This document shows, piece after piece, positions 42,288 to 51,575 of a stretch of DNA of 53,462 bases. This stretch comes from Chlorobiota bacterium (GTDB taxonomy: Bacteria; Bacteroidota; Bacteroidia; Bacteroidales; JAADJA01). Each line of letters starts with the position of its first letter. Position 1 is the first letter of the stretch. A program made the position numbers and the translations under genes. The stretch covers positions 1 to 53,462 of the forward strand of contig JAADJA010000049.1 in the NCBI GenBank assembly GCA_013151015.1, given 5' to 3'. Below the pieces are notes generated by a model. The model was not told the origin of the DNA. It did no database searches and saw only the letters and a list, made by a program, of their open reading frames with translations.

Positions 42288-42332
42288 AACCCGCATAATT
42301 TCATTTGAAGTTCAAGTGAAATTATGCGGGTT
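42288..42332. terminator. 45-nt near-perfect palindrome, candidate terminator of the island
   Basis: AACCCGCATAATTTCA at 42288-42303 pairs perfectly with TGAAATTATGCGGGTT at 42317-42332. The loop TTTGAAG/TTCAAG pairs almost completely as well. A short T-rich stretch (TTTATT) follows on the plus strand. It separates the catabolic operon from the E1 gene. Confidence 0.5.
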
Positions 42333-42408
42333 TATTCGTAAAGCAATAAGGCCAAAATAAACAATCCTTTTCATTATGCGTTATTAATCCCAAATCCATT
42401 ATTCTCCG

Positions 42409-42416
42409 TATTTTTG
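42409..42416 (+). promoter_or_regulatory. Bacteroidota -7 box for the fused E1 gene
   Basis: TATTTTTG matches TAnnTTTG and lies 27 nt before the ATG at 42444. It overlaps an in-frame TTG, which is therefore rejected as start. Confidence 0.5.
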
Positions 42417-42443
42417 CATTTCAATAAAATTTCAAATCAACTA

Positions 42444-44855
42444 ATGGCTAACAGAAAAACGTATTCCAAGAAATATATTGACGAAGTATTGAACGATTAC
42501 CGCATTGCCAACGAAAGTCGGCAGGTGAGCCTGCTCGGACGCCGAGAAGTACTTACCGGGAAAGCGAAGTTTGGCATTTTCGGAGATGGAAAGGAAATCC
42601 CCCAACTGGCCATGGCCAAAGCTTTCAAGGATGGCGACTGGCGTTCGGGATATTACCGCGACCAGACTTTTATGTTTGCCACGGGATTAATGAAACTGGA
42701 AGAGTTTTTTTCACAGCTTTACGGGGATACGGACGAAGATTTCAACCCACAGGCTGCGGGCCGATTGATGAACAACCATTTCAGCACGAAAACAATTGAC
42801 AAAAGCGGTGAATGGTTCGACCTGACCAAAAGGAAAAACTCCTCGGCAGATATTTCGCCCACGGCCGGGCAAATGCCACGACTTCTTGGATTGGCCTATG
42901 CTTCCAAACTTTTCAGGAACAACAAAGGCCTCAAAAGCATGACAAAATTCTCGGTGAACGGCAACGAAGTGGCTTTCGGCACTATTGGCGATTCATCCAC
43001 TTCCGAAGGTTATTTCTTCGAAACCCTGAATGCTGCCGGCGTTCTGCAGGTTCCGATGGCCATGTCGGTTTGGGACGATGGCTTTGGGATTTCGGTCCCT
43101 AATAAATACCAAACCACCAAGCAAAACATTTCGGAAATACTCCGGGGCTTTGAAACCGATTCAAAGGGGAAAGGATTTCGCATTTACCATGGAAAAGGCT
43201 GGGATTATGCCGGATTGTGCGAACTCTACAAAAAAGGTATCGAAAAGTGCCGCAAGGAACATATGCCCGCTTTGTTCCACATAACCGAGGTTACCCAGCC
43301 CCAGGGACATTCCACCTCCGGTTCGCATGAACGTTATAAATCCAAAGAACGCTTGCAATGGGAAAAAGATTTCGATGGTATAAGCAGGATGCGGGATTGG
43401 ATATTGAAAGAAAAAATCGCCGATGCAGTTGTCCTCGGCAAAATTGAGGCAAATGCCGCGGCAAGGGCCAAAGAGGCGAAGAAAAACGCCTGGGCAAATT
43501 ACATCAAGCCCCTGAAAGAAAAAAGGGACAATTTCATAAAATTGGTAACCATTACCACTTGCAATTGTGCCCAAACGAGCCAGATAGATGTCATCAAACA
43601 GGAATTGAAATTGGTGGCCGACCCCATCCTAAAAGATATTGTTTCCTCCGCCCGAAAAATCCTCCGGTTGATTTGTGACGAATGCAGCAACCCGCATAAT
43701 TCACTGAAACTAAATGTCTCGAAATGGCTCAGGAGGGAATTGGACGAGGATCGCGACTGTTATAACACCTATCTTTATTCGGAAGGTTCTCATTCTGCCC
43801 TTGATATTGAGGAGGTGAAACCCGAGTATGGCAAAAACCCGGCTTATGTTCCAGGAAGGTTGATTTTGCGGGACAACTTCGATTACATTTTTGAAAACCA
43901 CCCCGAAGTCCTTGCCTTTGGGGAAGATGTGGGAAAAATAGGCGGTGTGAACCAAACCTACGAAGGCTTGCAGGAAAAATACAGTCCATGGCGGGTAATC
44001 GATACGGGAATCCGCGAAGCAACCATTGTCGGACAAGGAATTGGGCTGGCAATGCGCGGCCTGAGACCCATTGCCGAAATCCAGTATTTCGATTACCTTT
44101 TATATGCCCTGCAGGTTATGAGCGATGACCTTGCCACCTTGCAATACCGAACTAAAGGCGGGCAAAAGGCCCCACTTATCATAAGCACCCGTGGCCATCG
44201 CCTTGAAGGAATCTGGCATTCGGGCTCGCCCCTTAGCATGGTCATCAATTCCATTCGAGGGATACATGTTTGTGTGCCGAGGGATATGACCCAGGCAGCC
44301 GGGATTTACAACACGCTTATCAATTCGGATGATCCGGCCCTGGTGATAGAACCTTTGAACGCTTACCGTTTGCGGGAAAAAATGCCCCTCAATATCGGCG
44401 AATTTAAAGTCCCTCTTGGTGTTCCGCAAATCCTGGAAGAAGGCAGTGACATTACTTTGGTCACGTATGGTTCCTGTGTCCGCATTGCAGAGGATGCAGT
44501 GAAACAGTTGCATGAATTCGATATTTCCTGCGAGCTGATCGATGTTCAGACCCTCCTGCCCTTCGACAAAGACCACACAATCGTGGAATCGTTAAAAAAG
44601 ACAAACCGGATTTTGTTTTTTGACGAAGATGTCCCGGGAGGAGCCACTGCTTATATGATGCAGAAAGTCTTGGAAGAACAAAAAGGGTATTATCACCTCG
44701 ATTCAAAACCACGGACACTTACTTCCAAAGATCACCGTGCGGCTTACAGTACCGATGGCGACTATTTCTCGAACCCCAATGCGGAGGATGTTTTTGAATT
44801 GGTTTACAATATGATGCACGATGGAAACCCGGGGAGATATCCGAAGATATTTTAA
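42444..44855 (+). CDS. 2-oxoacid dehydrogenase E1, fused alpha and beta subunits
   Basis: A protein of about 803 residues. The N-terminal half is the alpha subunit, with the TPP-binding GDSSTSEGYFFETLNAAG and HITEVTQPQGHSTSGSHERY. The C-terminal half from about residue 470 is the beta subunit, with FGEDVGKIGGVNQTYEGL, IREATIVGQGIGLAMRG, AEIQYFDYL and DDPALVIEPL. The two halves are joined by a charged linker of about 100 residues. Fused E1 enzymes of this kind occur in Bacteroidota and are usually annotated as branched-chain 2-oxoacid (or pyruvate-like) dehydrogenase. E2 and E3 are not adjacent. It has its own promoter and is separated from the aromatic island by a palindrome, so co-regulation is not implied. 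Confidence 0.88.
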   Translation: MANRKTYSKKYIDEVLNDYRIANESRQVSLLGRREVLTGKAKFGIFGDGKEIPQLAMAKAFKDGDWRSGYYRDQTFMFATGLMKLEEFFSQLYGDTDEDFNPQAAGRLMNNHFSTKTIDKSGEWFDLTKRKNSSADISPTAGQMPRLLGLAYASKLFRNNKGLKSMTKFSVNGNEVAFGTIGDSSTSEGYFFETLNAAGVLQVPMAMSVWDDGFGISVPNKYQTTKQNISEILRGFETDSKGKGFRIYHGKGWDYAGLCELYKKGIEKCRKEHMPALFHITEVTQPQGHSTSGSHERYKSKERLQWEKDFDGISRMRDWILKEKIADAVVLGKIEANAAARAKEAKKNAWANYIKPLKEKRDNFIKLVTITTCNCAQTSQIDVIKQELKLVADPILKDIVSSARKILRLICDECSNPHNSLKLNVSKWLRRELDEDRDCYNTYLYSEGSHSALDIEEVKPEYGKNPAYVPGRLILRDNFDYIFENHPEVLAFGEDVGKIGGVNQTYEGLQEKYSPWRVIDTGIREATIVGQGIGLAMRGLRPIAEIQYFDYLLYALQVMSDDLATLQYRTKGGQKAPLIISTRGHRLEGIWHSGSPLSMVINSIRGIHVCVPRDMTQAAGIYNTLINSDDPALVIEPLNAYRLREKMPLNIGEFKVPLGVPQILEEGSDITLVTYGSCVRIAEDAVKQLHEFDISCELIDVQTLLPFDKDHTIVESLKKTNRILFFDEDVPGGATAYMMQKVLEEQKGYYHLDSKPRTLTSKDHRAAYSTDGDYFSNPNAEDVFELVYNMMHDGNPGRYPKIF

Positions 44856-45141
44856 ATATCCCAGCCATAAGGCCGGAAAACCCTTGCCCAACCCTGAAGG
44901 CTGGGAAACTCATGGGAATCCATAAGGAAAATATTTTCAAAAACAAACAAACAAACAAACAATGCAGTATCACCTTATTTCCGCAAACAGAATAAAAATC
45001 AAACCACAAGTACACGAATCAAACGTGAAGCACTAATAACAGACTTCAAGCAAGTGGGCGAAGTCCATTTCGTGTTAATTCGTGCATTCACGGCTTACAA
45101 AAAAGATTTGCGGATTAATGTATAAGGAGAAATTCTAACAA
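44856..45141. repeat. Intergenic repeats: degenerate GTTTCCC-family palindrome and (AAAC)n
   Basis: CCCAGCC at 44860-44866 faces GGCTGGG at 44899-44905, followed by AAACTCATGGGAA. This resembles the palindromes at 9686-9775 in decayed form. A short tandem run of five AAAC units lies at 44941-44960. No ORF is credible here. Confidence 0.5.
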
Positions 45142-47118
45142 ATGGGATTTTCAAAAAACAAGGAAGCAAGGGTTTTTGGTATCAATAATATATTATTGTT
45201 CCTTATCCTCATTGTTGCCGCTGCGCTCCGTTTTTACCGCTATCCTGAAATCCCATTTACGTATGATGAGTTCAGTGCATGGTTCCGCACACAATTCGAT
45301 AATTTCAACGATTTGATTTACTATGGGGTAAAAACCACCGATACCCATCCGGCAGGCGTACAGGTTTTTGAATACTATTGGATAAAGGCTTTTGGTGGTT
45401 CAGAACCCGTTGTGAAATTCCCGTTTACGGTTATGGGATTGCTATCAATTTTACTAAGTTATAAAATTGCAAAGAAATGGTTTAACCCTACGGTCGGTTT
45501 GCTCACAGCGGCATTCCTGTCGTCCATTCAGTATATGGTGATGTACAGCCAGATTGCCCGGCCATACATCAGTGGGCTGTTCCTCTCCCTGCTCATGGTT
45601 TGGTTTTGGGACAAGGTGGTTTTTGAAAGCCGGAGAAACCACATCCGCAACCTGATCGGCTATGTCATTGTTTCCGCACTTTGCGCTTACAACCATCATT
45701 TCACATTGCTGTTTGCGGCCATGGTGGGTTTTACGGGTTTGTTTTTCATTAAGCGGGAATATCTCTTCCACTATATAATCGGTGGTCTCCTTATCTTTGT
45801 TTTATACGTCCCCCACCTTTCCATCTTCTTTGTACAGTTGAACCGTGGTGGAGTTGAAAGCTGGTTGGGCAAACCCGTTCCCGGTTTTTTCTTTCAGTTC
45901 TTGAATTATGTATTGCATTATAGCCTTGCAATGAAAGCTATATTAATTATTGTCATTGCACTGAGCTTTATCATGCTTTCAAAGAACCTGAAACAAAGCA
46001 ATAAATACCGTATTGTAAGTCTGGGATGGTTTGCGGCCACTTACCTGATCGGCTATATTTATTCTGTAAAAGTAAATGCCCTGCTCCAGTATTCCATATT
46101 GATATTCACCTTTCCGTTTCTTGTGATATTTGCATTTTCTTTCTTTAAGGATGTAAAACCCTTGGTAAAAAGTATTCTTGTTTCAGCTATTGTTATCTTG
46201 TCGGTTTATACGCTTATCGAAAAAAGAAAACATTATCAATATTTCTATACGTCGGGTTACAATGAAATAATCAAGGAATCGGCAAAAACATGGGAAATCC
46301 TCGGAAAAGAGAATGTGACCACACTGTTTGGCACAAACCGGAAAATACAGGATTATTATTTGGAAAAGCACAATATGAAAGACGAAGGTTTTTCCTATAT
46401 CGACAGCAACTACACTTTTACAAGTTTCAGGAAATTTATTTCAACAGTCAAAACGCCTTATATTATTTTTGGCCATGCTGAAAACATTGTCCCCGAGTAC
46501 CTTCAGATTATCCAAAACAAGTTTCCATATCTCGTTGAGAAAAAGACCTGGTTCACATCCGATTTTCAGGTTTTCTCAAAAAAGGAAACCGATTTTAATT
46601 CCCAATTGAACCAGGAAGAGGTTATTTTCAAAACCGGAAACGGATTTGAGCAAACTCAATACGGATGGAGCGCCGTTGATGAAAATTTGATAATCGACAC
46701 CATTTATAATTCGGGGGTGCATTCTTTTTTCATTGATAAAAACACGGAATATGCTGCCTTTTTCAGCATTCCCCTTGATAGCATTATCGAAAATCAAAAT
46801 AACATTGTACAGATTTCGGTCGCAGCTTATTTTCCCGACAGTGTCCTAAATATGTCTTTGATTTCTGAAATAAGGGCCGGGGACGAACTAATCGATTGGC
46901 GGGATTCACAATTCCGGGATTTCGTCAGCAGGCCCAACGAATGGCAAAACGTGTATTTATCCATTCTGCTTTCGGATTTAAAAATTGACAAAAAAGGTTT
47001 AATGTTGAAGGTCGGCATTTGGAACAACAAAAAACAATCCTGCTTCGTTGATGATCTCGAAATAAAAACAATTAAAGGAAATGAACTGATTTATGGTTTG
47101 CTGGAGGACTTTGAGTGA
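45142..47118 (+). CDS. GT39-like membrane glycosyltransferase with C-terminal soluble domain
   Basis: A 658-residue protein. The first about 370 residues form 9-11 transmembrane segments of GT-C type. Segment 1 is followed by RFYRYPEIPFTYDEFSAW, with the acidic pair where family 39 enzymes carry the catalytic Asp, and then THPAGVQVFEYYWIKAFGG. The last about 280 residues are a soluble region of beta character ending in KTIKGNELIYGLLEDFE. This tail recalls Bacteroidota glycosyltransferases that end in a carbohydrate-binding-like fold. It is a distant relative of the protein at 13108. Its glycan is unknown. Confidence 0.7.
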   Translation: MGFSKNKEARVFGINNILLFLILIVAAALRFYRYPEIPFTYDEFSAWFRTQFDNFNDLIYYGVKTTDTHPAGVQVFEYYWIKAFGGSEPVVKFPFTVMGLLSILLSYKIAKKWFNPTVGLLTAAFLSSIQYMVMYSQIARPYISGLFLSLLMVWFWDKVVFESRRNHIRNLIGYVIVSALCAYNHHFTLLFAAMVGFTGLFFIKREYLFHYIIGGLLIFVLYVPHLSIFFVQLNRGGVESWLGKPVPGFFFQFLNYVLHYSLAMKAILIIVIALSFIMLSKNLKQSNKYRIVSLGWFAATYLIGYIYSVKVNALLQYSILIFTFPFLVIFAFSFFKDVKPLVKSILVSAIVILSVYTLIEKRKHYQYFYTSGYNEIIKESAKTWEILGKENVTTLFGTNRKIQDYYLEKHNMKDEGFSYIDSNYTFTSFRKFISTVKTPYIIFGHAENIVPEYLQIIQNKFPYLVEKKTWFTSDFQVFSKKETDFNSQLNQEEVIFKTGNGFEQTQYGWSAVDENLIIDTIYNSGVHSFFIDKNTEYAAFFSIPLDSIIENQNNIVQISVAAYFPDSVLNMSLISEIRAGDELIDWRDSQFRDFVSRPNEWQNVYLSILLSDLKIDKKGLMLKVGIWNNKKQSCFVDDLEIKTIKGNELIYGLLEDFE

Positions 47119-47175
47119 CCTTCCGGAGTCGGAACGACCTGGAAGCGTCAGCAAGGCAAAAGATAAAAATTGACT

Positions 47176-47242
47176 GATGACCGCGATGTCCGATGACCGA
47201 TGTCCGATGACCGCGATGTCCGATGTCCGATGTCCGATGTCC
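47176..47242. repeat. Tandem array of nine GATGWCC heptamers
   Basis: Copies read GATGACC-gc-GATGTCC-GATGACC-GATGTCC-GATGACC-gc-GATGTCC, then three more GATGTCC. The two gc dinucleotides break the array into blocks. It ends 29 bp before the ATG of the next gene, inside its presumptive leader, so copy number could affect expression. Confidence 0.85.
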
Positions 47243-47271
47243 GAGATGCAACAGAATACAACAACACTAAG

Positions 47272-47841
47272 ATGCACACAATAGAACCCCATTACGGCTG
47301 GCGCAACCTTTACATCGCTTCACAGGATGTGCGCTCGCCTTTTTATGGAAACAAATACAACGAGCTTGAATGCCAGGATGCCATATACGATCATTATATC
47401 CATCCACAATGGGACAATATCGGCTCGGCCACATTATACCTAAAAATCCTGTTCACCGATTATGAAAAGGGATTCTGCATCATTGAATTGATGGGCGAAT
47501 GGAACGACACTTTGTACAACGACATCATGTTCCTCAAACGAAATATTGCCGATGCCCTTGATAAAGAAGGGATCAACAAATACATCCTGATCGGCGAACA
47601 CGTGATGAACTTCCACTCGGGCGACAATGATTATTATGATGAATGGTTCGATGATGTGGAAGATGGATGGATCGCCTGCGTTAATTTCAGGGAACACGTG
47701 CAACAGGAATTTGAGCAGGCCCATATCGACTACTTTGTTGCCATTGGCGGAACCCTGAACAACCTTATCTGGCGGAGCCTGGAGCCCAAACATTTTTTTG
47801 AAATTGTAAATGGGCAGATATGGAAGCGGTTGGAAGTATAG
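47272..47841 (+). CDS. Conserved Bacteroidota protein of unknown function
   Basis: A 189-residue acidic, soluble protein without signal peptide, containing HYGWRNLYIASQDVRSPFYG, HPQWDNIGSATLYLKILF, ELMGEWNDTLYNDIMFLKR and FVAIGGTLNNLIWRSLEP. ATG at 47272 is used; an upstream ATG at 47200 would encode an odd DDRD-type peptide translated from the heptamer array. The fold and function are not recognised. The last segments contain many aromatic and acidic residues, as in several genome-maintenance helper proteins, but that is only an impression. Confidence 0.6.
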   Translation: MHTIEPHYGWRNLYIASQDVRSPFYGNKYNELECQDAIYDHYIHPQWDNIGSATLYLKILFTDYEKGFCIIELMGEWNDTLYNDIMFLKRNIADALDKEGINKYILIGEHVMNFHSGDNDYYDEWFDDVEDGWIACVNFREHVQQEFEQAHIDYFVAIGGTLNNLIWRSLEPKHFFEIVNGQIWKRLEV

Positions 47842-47849
47842 GCTTGGTC

Positions 47850-47885
47850 AAAAAAAAAATCCGGGCCCCATTTCTGAAGCCCGGA
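47850..47885 (-). terminator. Intrinsic terminator of the PD40/TPR gene
   Basis: On the minus strand TCCGGGC and GCCCGGA form a 7-bp stem with a 12-nt loop, followed directly by ten T residues. It lies 65 bp after the stop of the 945-residue protein gene. Confidence 0.85.
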
Positions 47886-47950
47886 CCTAACCCGCCTTAA
47901 GCAATTGAAACTATTGGAATAGGCGGGAAAACATTTGATATGACATTTTT

Positions 47951-50788
47951 TTATTTGTGCGTTGGGAAGTATTCAATGATATCGCCCATCAGCTCGGTGG
48001 GCTGCTCACTCGAATAATTCGATTTTGTGGCTGCACCGCTATCATATATATTCCGTGCTGCCCGTAATACCTGGATATTCTGGCTCGTGTGTTCACCATA
48101 ACTGTTGGCAAGGTTAAAACAAACTTCGGCTTCCTGGAAATCGCCAAGGTAAAATGCAAGGATACCTTTGTTGTTTTCAATTTTACCATTGTGTGCCGAA
48201 AGTTTTACCGCCTGATCCATTAATTCTTCCGCTTTATCAAAATCAAGCATGTTCATCGAAATAATCGCAGCATTGTTAAAAGCCCTCCAATCACAGTCGG
48301 AACGTAACGATGCGGTTTCCAAAATGGCCAGTGCATCTGTTTTATTCTGGGTGGTGTTTGCAGCATAAAGCAATTCGTCATAAGAAAGCACATCGGGGTT
48401 TACAATGGCCGCCCTCAATAATTTCTCATCGGTAAGCGAAGTTTCAATCTCATTTGAAGCTATGATCATACTCTTAAAATACAAACTCTTGCCTCTTAAT
48501 AAGGCAACCCCATCAAAACTACTCTTATACTTCTTATATATTTTTGGTTTTGAAACCGGCTTCTGTGCTGTATTTGAGTTTCCGGTTACAGTCGTATTTG
48601 CCGCAAGATGTTGTTGGGATTTGGAGCTTTCTGCATCCAACTTTTTTAAAGCCTCGGATGTTCTAATTGAAGCTGACTTGGAATCGATCGCAAAATCCAA
48701 TTCAAGGTTTTCTTCGCCAACTCCTTCGTCAAAATAAGCAAGATCATTATAAAAAACTTCTTCAATTTGTTTTGGAACGACAATTTCCACACCTGAATCA
48801 ATCTCAAGGTTTTCATCTGGTATTTGCGTATCGGAATAAGCAAGCTCATTGTACTGAACCTCTTTCACGGGTTTCGGGACAACGATATCGACACCTGAGT
48901 TTATTTCCAGGTTTTCGTCTGCCACTTCTGTATTGCCATTATCATTATATGCAATTTCCTCTGTTTGCTTGACAACAGGTGCCGTGACTATCTTGGTTTG
49001 TTGTGCCACCAAAGCTGTGTTTTCCTTTTGTTTCAGTATTTCATCAGCAAAAGCCAATTCACTCTCAGGAACCACATATTCAATGTCATTTGCTGCCAAA
49101 GCAACTATCTCAGAAGAAAAATCGGTTAATGTATCTGCACTAATAAAGGCATCTTTTACTTTGGCAAAACGCTTTTGGCTTGAAGGGATATCCCCATTTG
49201 CAGAATACAATTGCATTTCGGAAGCGCTCTCTTTCAATTTTTTCAATTCACGGGTCTTTATCTTGATTTGCTCATCCAGTTTATTGGCAACAAAACCTGC
49301 CTGTCGGCTCGTAGCCTCATGTTGGTAAATCCCCTTTTTCATATCCACTGCCATTGCCAGTTCAGCCTTTACTTTATTGTTGTCCTGTATCCCATCCAGA
49401 TTCCGAAGAACCGCATTGAATTCCTTTTTCAACTCATCCACATTTATATTTTCTGTGTTTGCAATATTGCGAAGGCGGTTTCTTTTGTTCGTCAAATCCC
49501 TGATATAATCTTTGATATTGGATACATATAAAAAAGTACTGTCGGTCAGTTTACGCGCATCTGCCCTATCTGCCATCATTTGTTGACGACGTTGGTAGGC
49601 TTCTGAGTTATTGGGGGCATTTACTTGTGACCGATCCGTATTTGCATTTTCGGTTTTAGCCACCACTAAAGATGTTGTGGCCTCCATTTGTTTGTCATTG
49701 ACAGCGAGAGGTGTTTCTATTGTTTGCCCAGCATTCCCCGTTTGTTTTAGCGTACCTTGATAAACCATGACCGTTCCCTCTTCACTCATCCTGTTTGAAG
49801 CAAAATAAGCCATTTTATTATTTTTACCGGTAATATAAAGCATATCATCAAATGGGGAATTTATGTCTGCCCCCAAATTTACCGCTTCATTCCAACGATG
49901 CTCGGCCATATTATAATCAGACCTGAAAATATCATAGCCCCCAAGTGAATTATGGCCTTTGGAACTAAAATAAAGCGTGTTGCCATTATTGGTCATCACC
50001 GGAAAATCCTCATCAGCAGAAGTGTTGATGGCCTGCCCCAATTTGGTGGGCGCACTCCAGTTACCATCAGAATTCATTATGGTTGTATAAATATCCCTTC
50101 CGGTTGCTTCATTATCGCCATATCCGGCAAAATAAACAATTCCCCTGGGTTCTGTAAGAAAAATATAAGTGTGTTCGTGTTTCTGCTTGTCAATTTCTGT
50201 TTGGAAAATATCCGGCTTTAAAATCAGATCGCCTGAAATTTCGGTAGCGGGATATCCTCTTGAAAAGTTATCATATGAAAATTCTTGTCCGTCAGAGATG
50301 GAGGCAAACCATTTTTCATTTTGCAAGTTCATCCCGTTTAAACATGCATTTACCGCATCAAGTGCCTTTTGCCTGAACTTCTCGTTCACACGTTTGGAAG
50401 AAAGATAGGTGGTAAAAAACTTAAGGCCGGAGGCATAGTCCCCTTTTTGATAATGGGCAAGGGCAAGGTAATAATCCAAATCCGTTTCCTTCGAATTCAA
50501 ATTCGCTGCCTTGTTCAAAAAACGGAGGGATTGCTCTTTATCTTTCTTGTTTGCAAACAAAGCACACACGCCATAGCAAAAATTATATTCTGCATTTTCG
50601 GCATGTACACTAACGAGCTGTGCATACAATGGAAGTGCTTCAACAAACTTTTCGTTGCCAAAGAAATCTGCGGCTTTCTTGATAATATCTTGTTCAGAAG
50701 AGTTGCTTTGTGCGCTTGCTGTATTGACAATGGCAAATAAAACTGCAATTGCCAAGGCGATTTTCGTAAGTTTTCGTAGTGTTTTCAT
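47951..50788 (-). CDS. Periplasmic TPR/PD40-repeat protein with tandem 34-residue repeats
   Basis: A 945-residue exported protein: Sec signal peptide (TASAQ), an N-terminal TPR-like domain (residues about 30-155), and WD40-like PD40 (TolB-type) blades with DEDFPVMTNNGNTLYFSSKG and FDDMLYITGKNNKMAYFASN. A Gln/Asn-rich and coiled-coil stretch follows, then an acidic region with a near-exact 34-residue repeat (ENLEIxSGVxIVVPK) in 2.3 copies, and further TPR-like helices at the C-terminus. The TPR plus PD40 start resembles PorE-like secretion and gliding proteins, but there is no OmpA-type peptidoglycan-binding domain at the end. It may assemble an envelope complex. Confidence 0.72.
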   Translation of the reverse strand: MKTLRKLTKIALAIAVLFAIVNTASAQSNSSEQDIIKKAADFFGNEKFVEALPLYAQLVSVHAENAEYNFCYGVCALFANKKDKEQSLRFLNKAANLNSKETDLDYYLALAHYQKGDYASGLKFFTTYLSSKRVNEKFRQKALDAVNACLNGMNLQNEKWFASISDGQEFSYDNFSRGYPATEISGDLILKPDIFQTEIDKQKHEHTYIFLTEPRGIVYFAGYGDNEATGRDIYTTIMNSDGNWSAPTKLGQAINTSADEDFPVMTNNGNTLYFSSKGHNSLGGYDIFRSDYNMAEHRWNEAVNLGADINSPFDDMLYITGKNNKMAYFASNRMSEEGTVMVYQGTLKQTGNAGQTIETPLAVNDKQMEATTSLVVAKTENANTDRSQVNAPNNSEAYQRRQQMMADRADARKLTDSTFLYVSNIKDYIRDLTNKRNRLRNIANTENINVDELKKEFNAVLRNLDGIQDNNKVKAELAMAVDMKKGIYQHEATSRQAGFVANKLDEQIKIKTRELKKLKESASEMQLYSANGDIPSSQKRFAKVKDAFISADTLTDFSSEIVALAANDIEYVVPESELAFADEILKQKENTALVAQQTKIVTAPVVKQTEEIAYNDNGNTEVADENLEINSGVDIVVPKPVKEVQYNELAYSDTQIPDENLEIDSGVEIVVPKQIEEVFYNDLAYFDEGVGEENLELDFAIDSKSASIRTSEALKKLDAESSKSQQHLAANTTVTGNSNTAQKPVSKPKIYKKYKSSFDGVALLRGKSLYFKSMIIASNEIETSLTDEKLLRAAIVNPDVLSYDELLYAANTTQNKTDALAILETASLRSDCDWRAFNNAAIISMNMLDFDKAEELMDQAVKLSAHNGKIENNKGILAFYLGDFQEAEVCFNLANSYGEHTSQNIQVLRAARNIYDSGAATKSNYSSEQPTELMGDIIEYFPTHK

Positions 50789-50885
50789 AATATAACAAGT
50801 AAATATATATTATGGGTGTACGTAAAACCGGGAAAAAGGTTTACTTAAACGGAAGACAAACCCCCAGTAAAACCGAAGGTAGTTC

Positions 50886-51524
50886 TCAGGACTTCTTTTT
50901 CAGCGAAACTCTTGATTCTTCGCCTTTTAGCAAACGCTTAATGTTTTCACGATGGGTGATTGGGACAAAAATGGCAATTGCAACAGAGAGGACCATAAGG
51001 ATAATACTGTGGTGATGGCCAAGGACAAGGATTTCGAAAAAAGGAAATGTAACCGCACCCGTTATGGAGGCAAGGGATACATACTTAAAACTTATAAGCA
51101 TGATAAGAAAAACAATAATGGCGATAAGGGCGGCTTCTGGATATAAAGCGATCCCGACACCCAATATCGTTGCAATACCCTTTCCCCCTTTAAACCCAAC
51201 ATAAATTGGAAACACATGCCCTACAACGGCTGCAACCGCCAACATGAAATCAAAGCTGGCCAGGTCGGGGGGAAAAGACAGGGAGGGGTCGTAAAAAAAA
51301 CGGGAGATGAAAACAGCGAACCAGCCTTTGAAAATATCGAATATCAAAACAGGGACACCAGCCTTGGCGCCCAAAACCCTGATCGTATTTGTAGCCCCGG
51401 CATTCCCACTTCCTTTTGTACGCACATCAATACCATAGAAAGTCCGTCCGATCCATACTGAAGTCGGTATTGAACCAATAAGATAAGCAAGGATTATTGC
51501 AACAATAATATTGATCGGTATCAT
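50886..51524 (-). CDS. plsY: Glycerol-3-phosphate acyltransferase PlsY
   Basis: A 212-residue inner-membrane protein with about five helices. The three PlsY motifs are present: GSIPTSVWIG...GSGNAGATNTIRVLG, FPIYVGFKGGKGIAT, and the cytoplasmic HRENIKRLLKGEESR. It transfers the acyl group from acyl-phosphate to glycerol-3-phosphate in phospholipid synthesis, usually with PlsX, which is not seen here. The minus-strand gene lies downstream of the large truncated protein and has its own candidate promoter overlapping that gene's 3' end. Confidence 0.93.
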   Translation of the reverse strand: MIPINIIVAIILAYLIGSIPTSVWIGRTFYGIDVRTKGSGNAGATNTIRVLGAKAGVPVLIFDIFKGWFAVFISRFFYDPSLSFPPDLASFDFMLAVAAVVGHVFPIYVGFKGGKGIATILGVGIALYPEAALIAIIVFLIMLISFKYVSLASITGAVTFPFFEILVLGHHHSIILMVLSVAIAIFVPITHRENIKRLLKGEESRVSLKKKS

Positions 51525-51566
51525 AAAATATAATTTGAAAGTAGTGCCTGATTTCTTTTTCAGCTA

Positions 51567-51574
51567 CAAAAGTA
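51567..51574 (-). promoter_or_regulatory. Bacteroidota -7 box upstream of plsY
   Basis: The minus-strand TACTTTTG matches TAnnTTTG, 42 nt before the plsY ATG and immediately after the stop of the upstream gene. Confidence 0.5.
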
Positions 51575-51575
51575 A

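Larger units (their letters stand above)
42075..42443. other. Intergenic region closing the aromatic island
   Basis: 369 bp without a gene. It holds an inverted repeat AAAGAAATCAGG at 42084-42095 and CCTGATTTCTTT at 42134-42145 just after the last catabolic gene, then a long palindrome at 42288-42332, then the promoter of the E1 gene. It probably marks the transcriptional end of the island. Confidence 0.55.

Noticed and set aside
43681-43710. Sequence within the E1 gene resembling the arm of the palindrome at 42288
   Set aside because: Only about 14 nt match and the frame is uninterrupted; a chance match cannot be excluded, so it is not annotated as a repeat.
44941-44960. (AAAC)5 run as a CRISPR or VNTR of interest
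   Set aside because: It is a short simple repeat with no spacers and no gene it could phase-vary.
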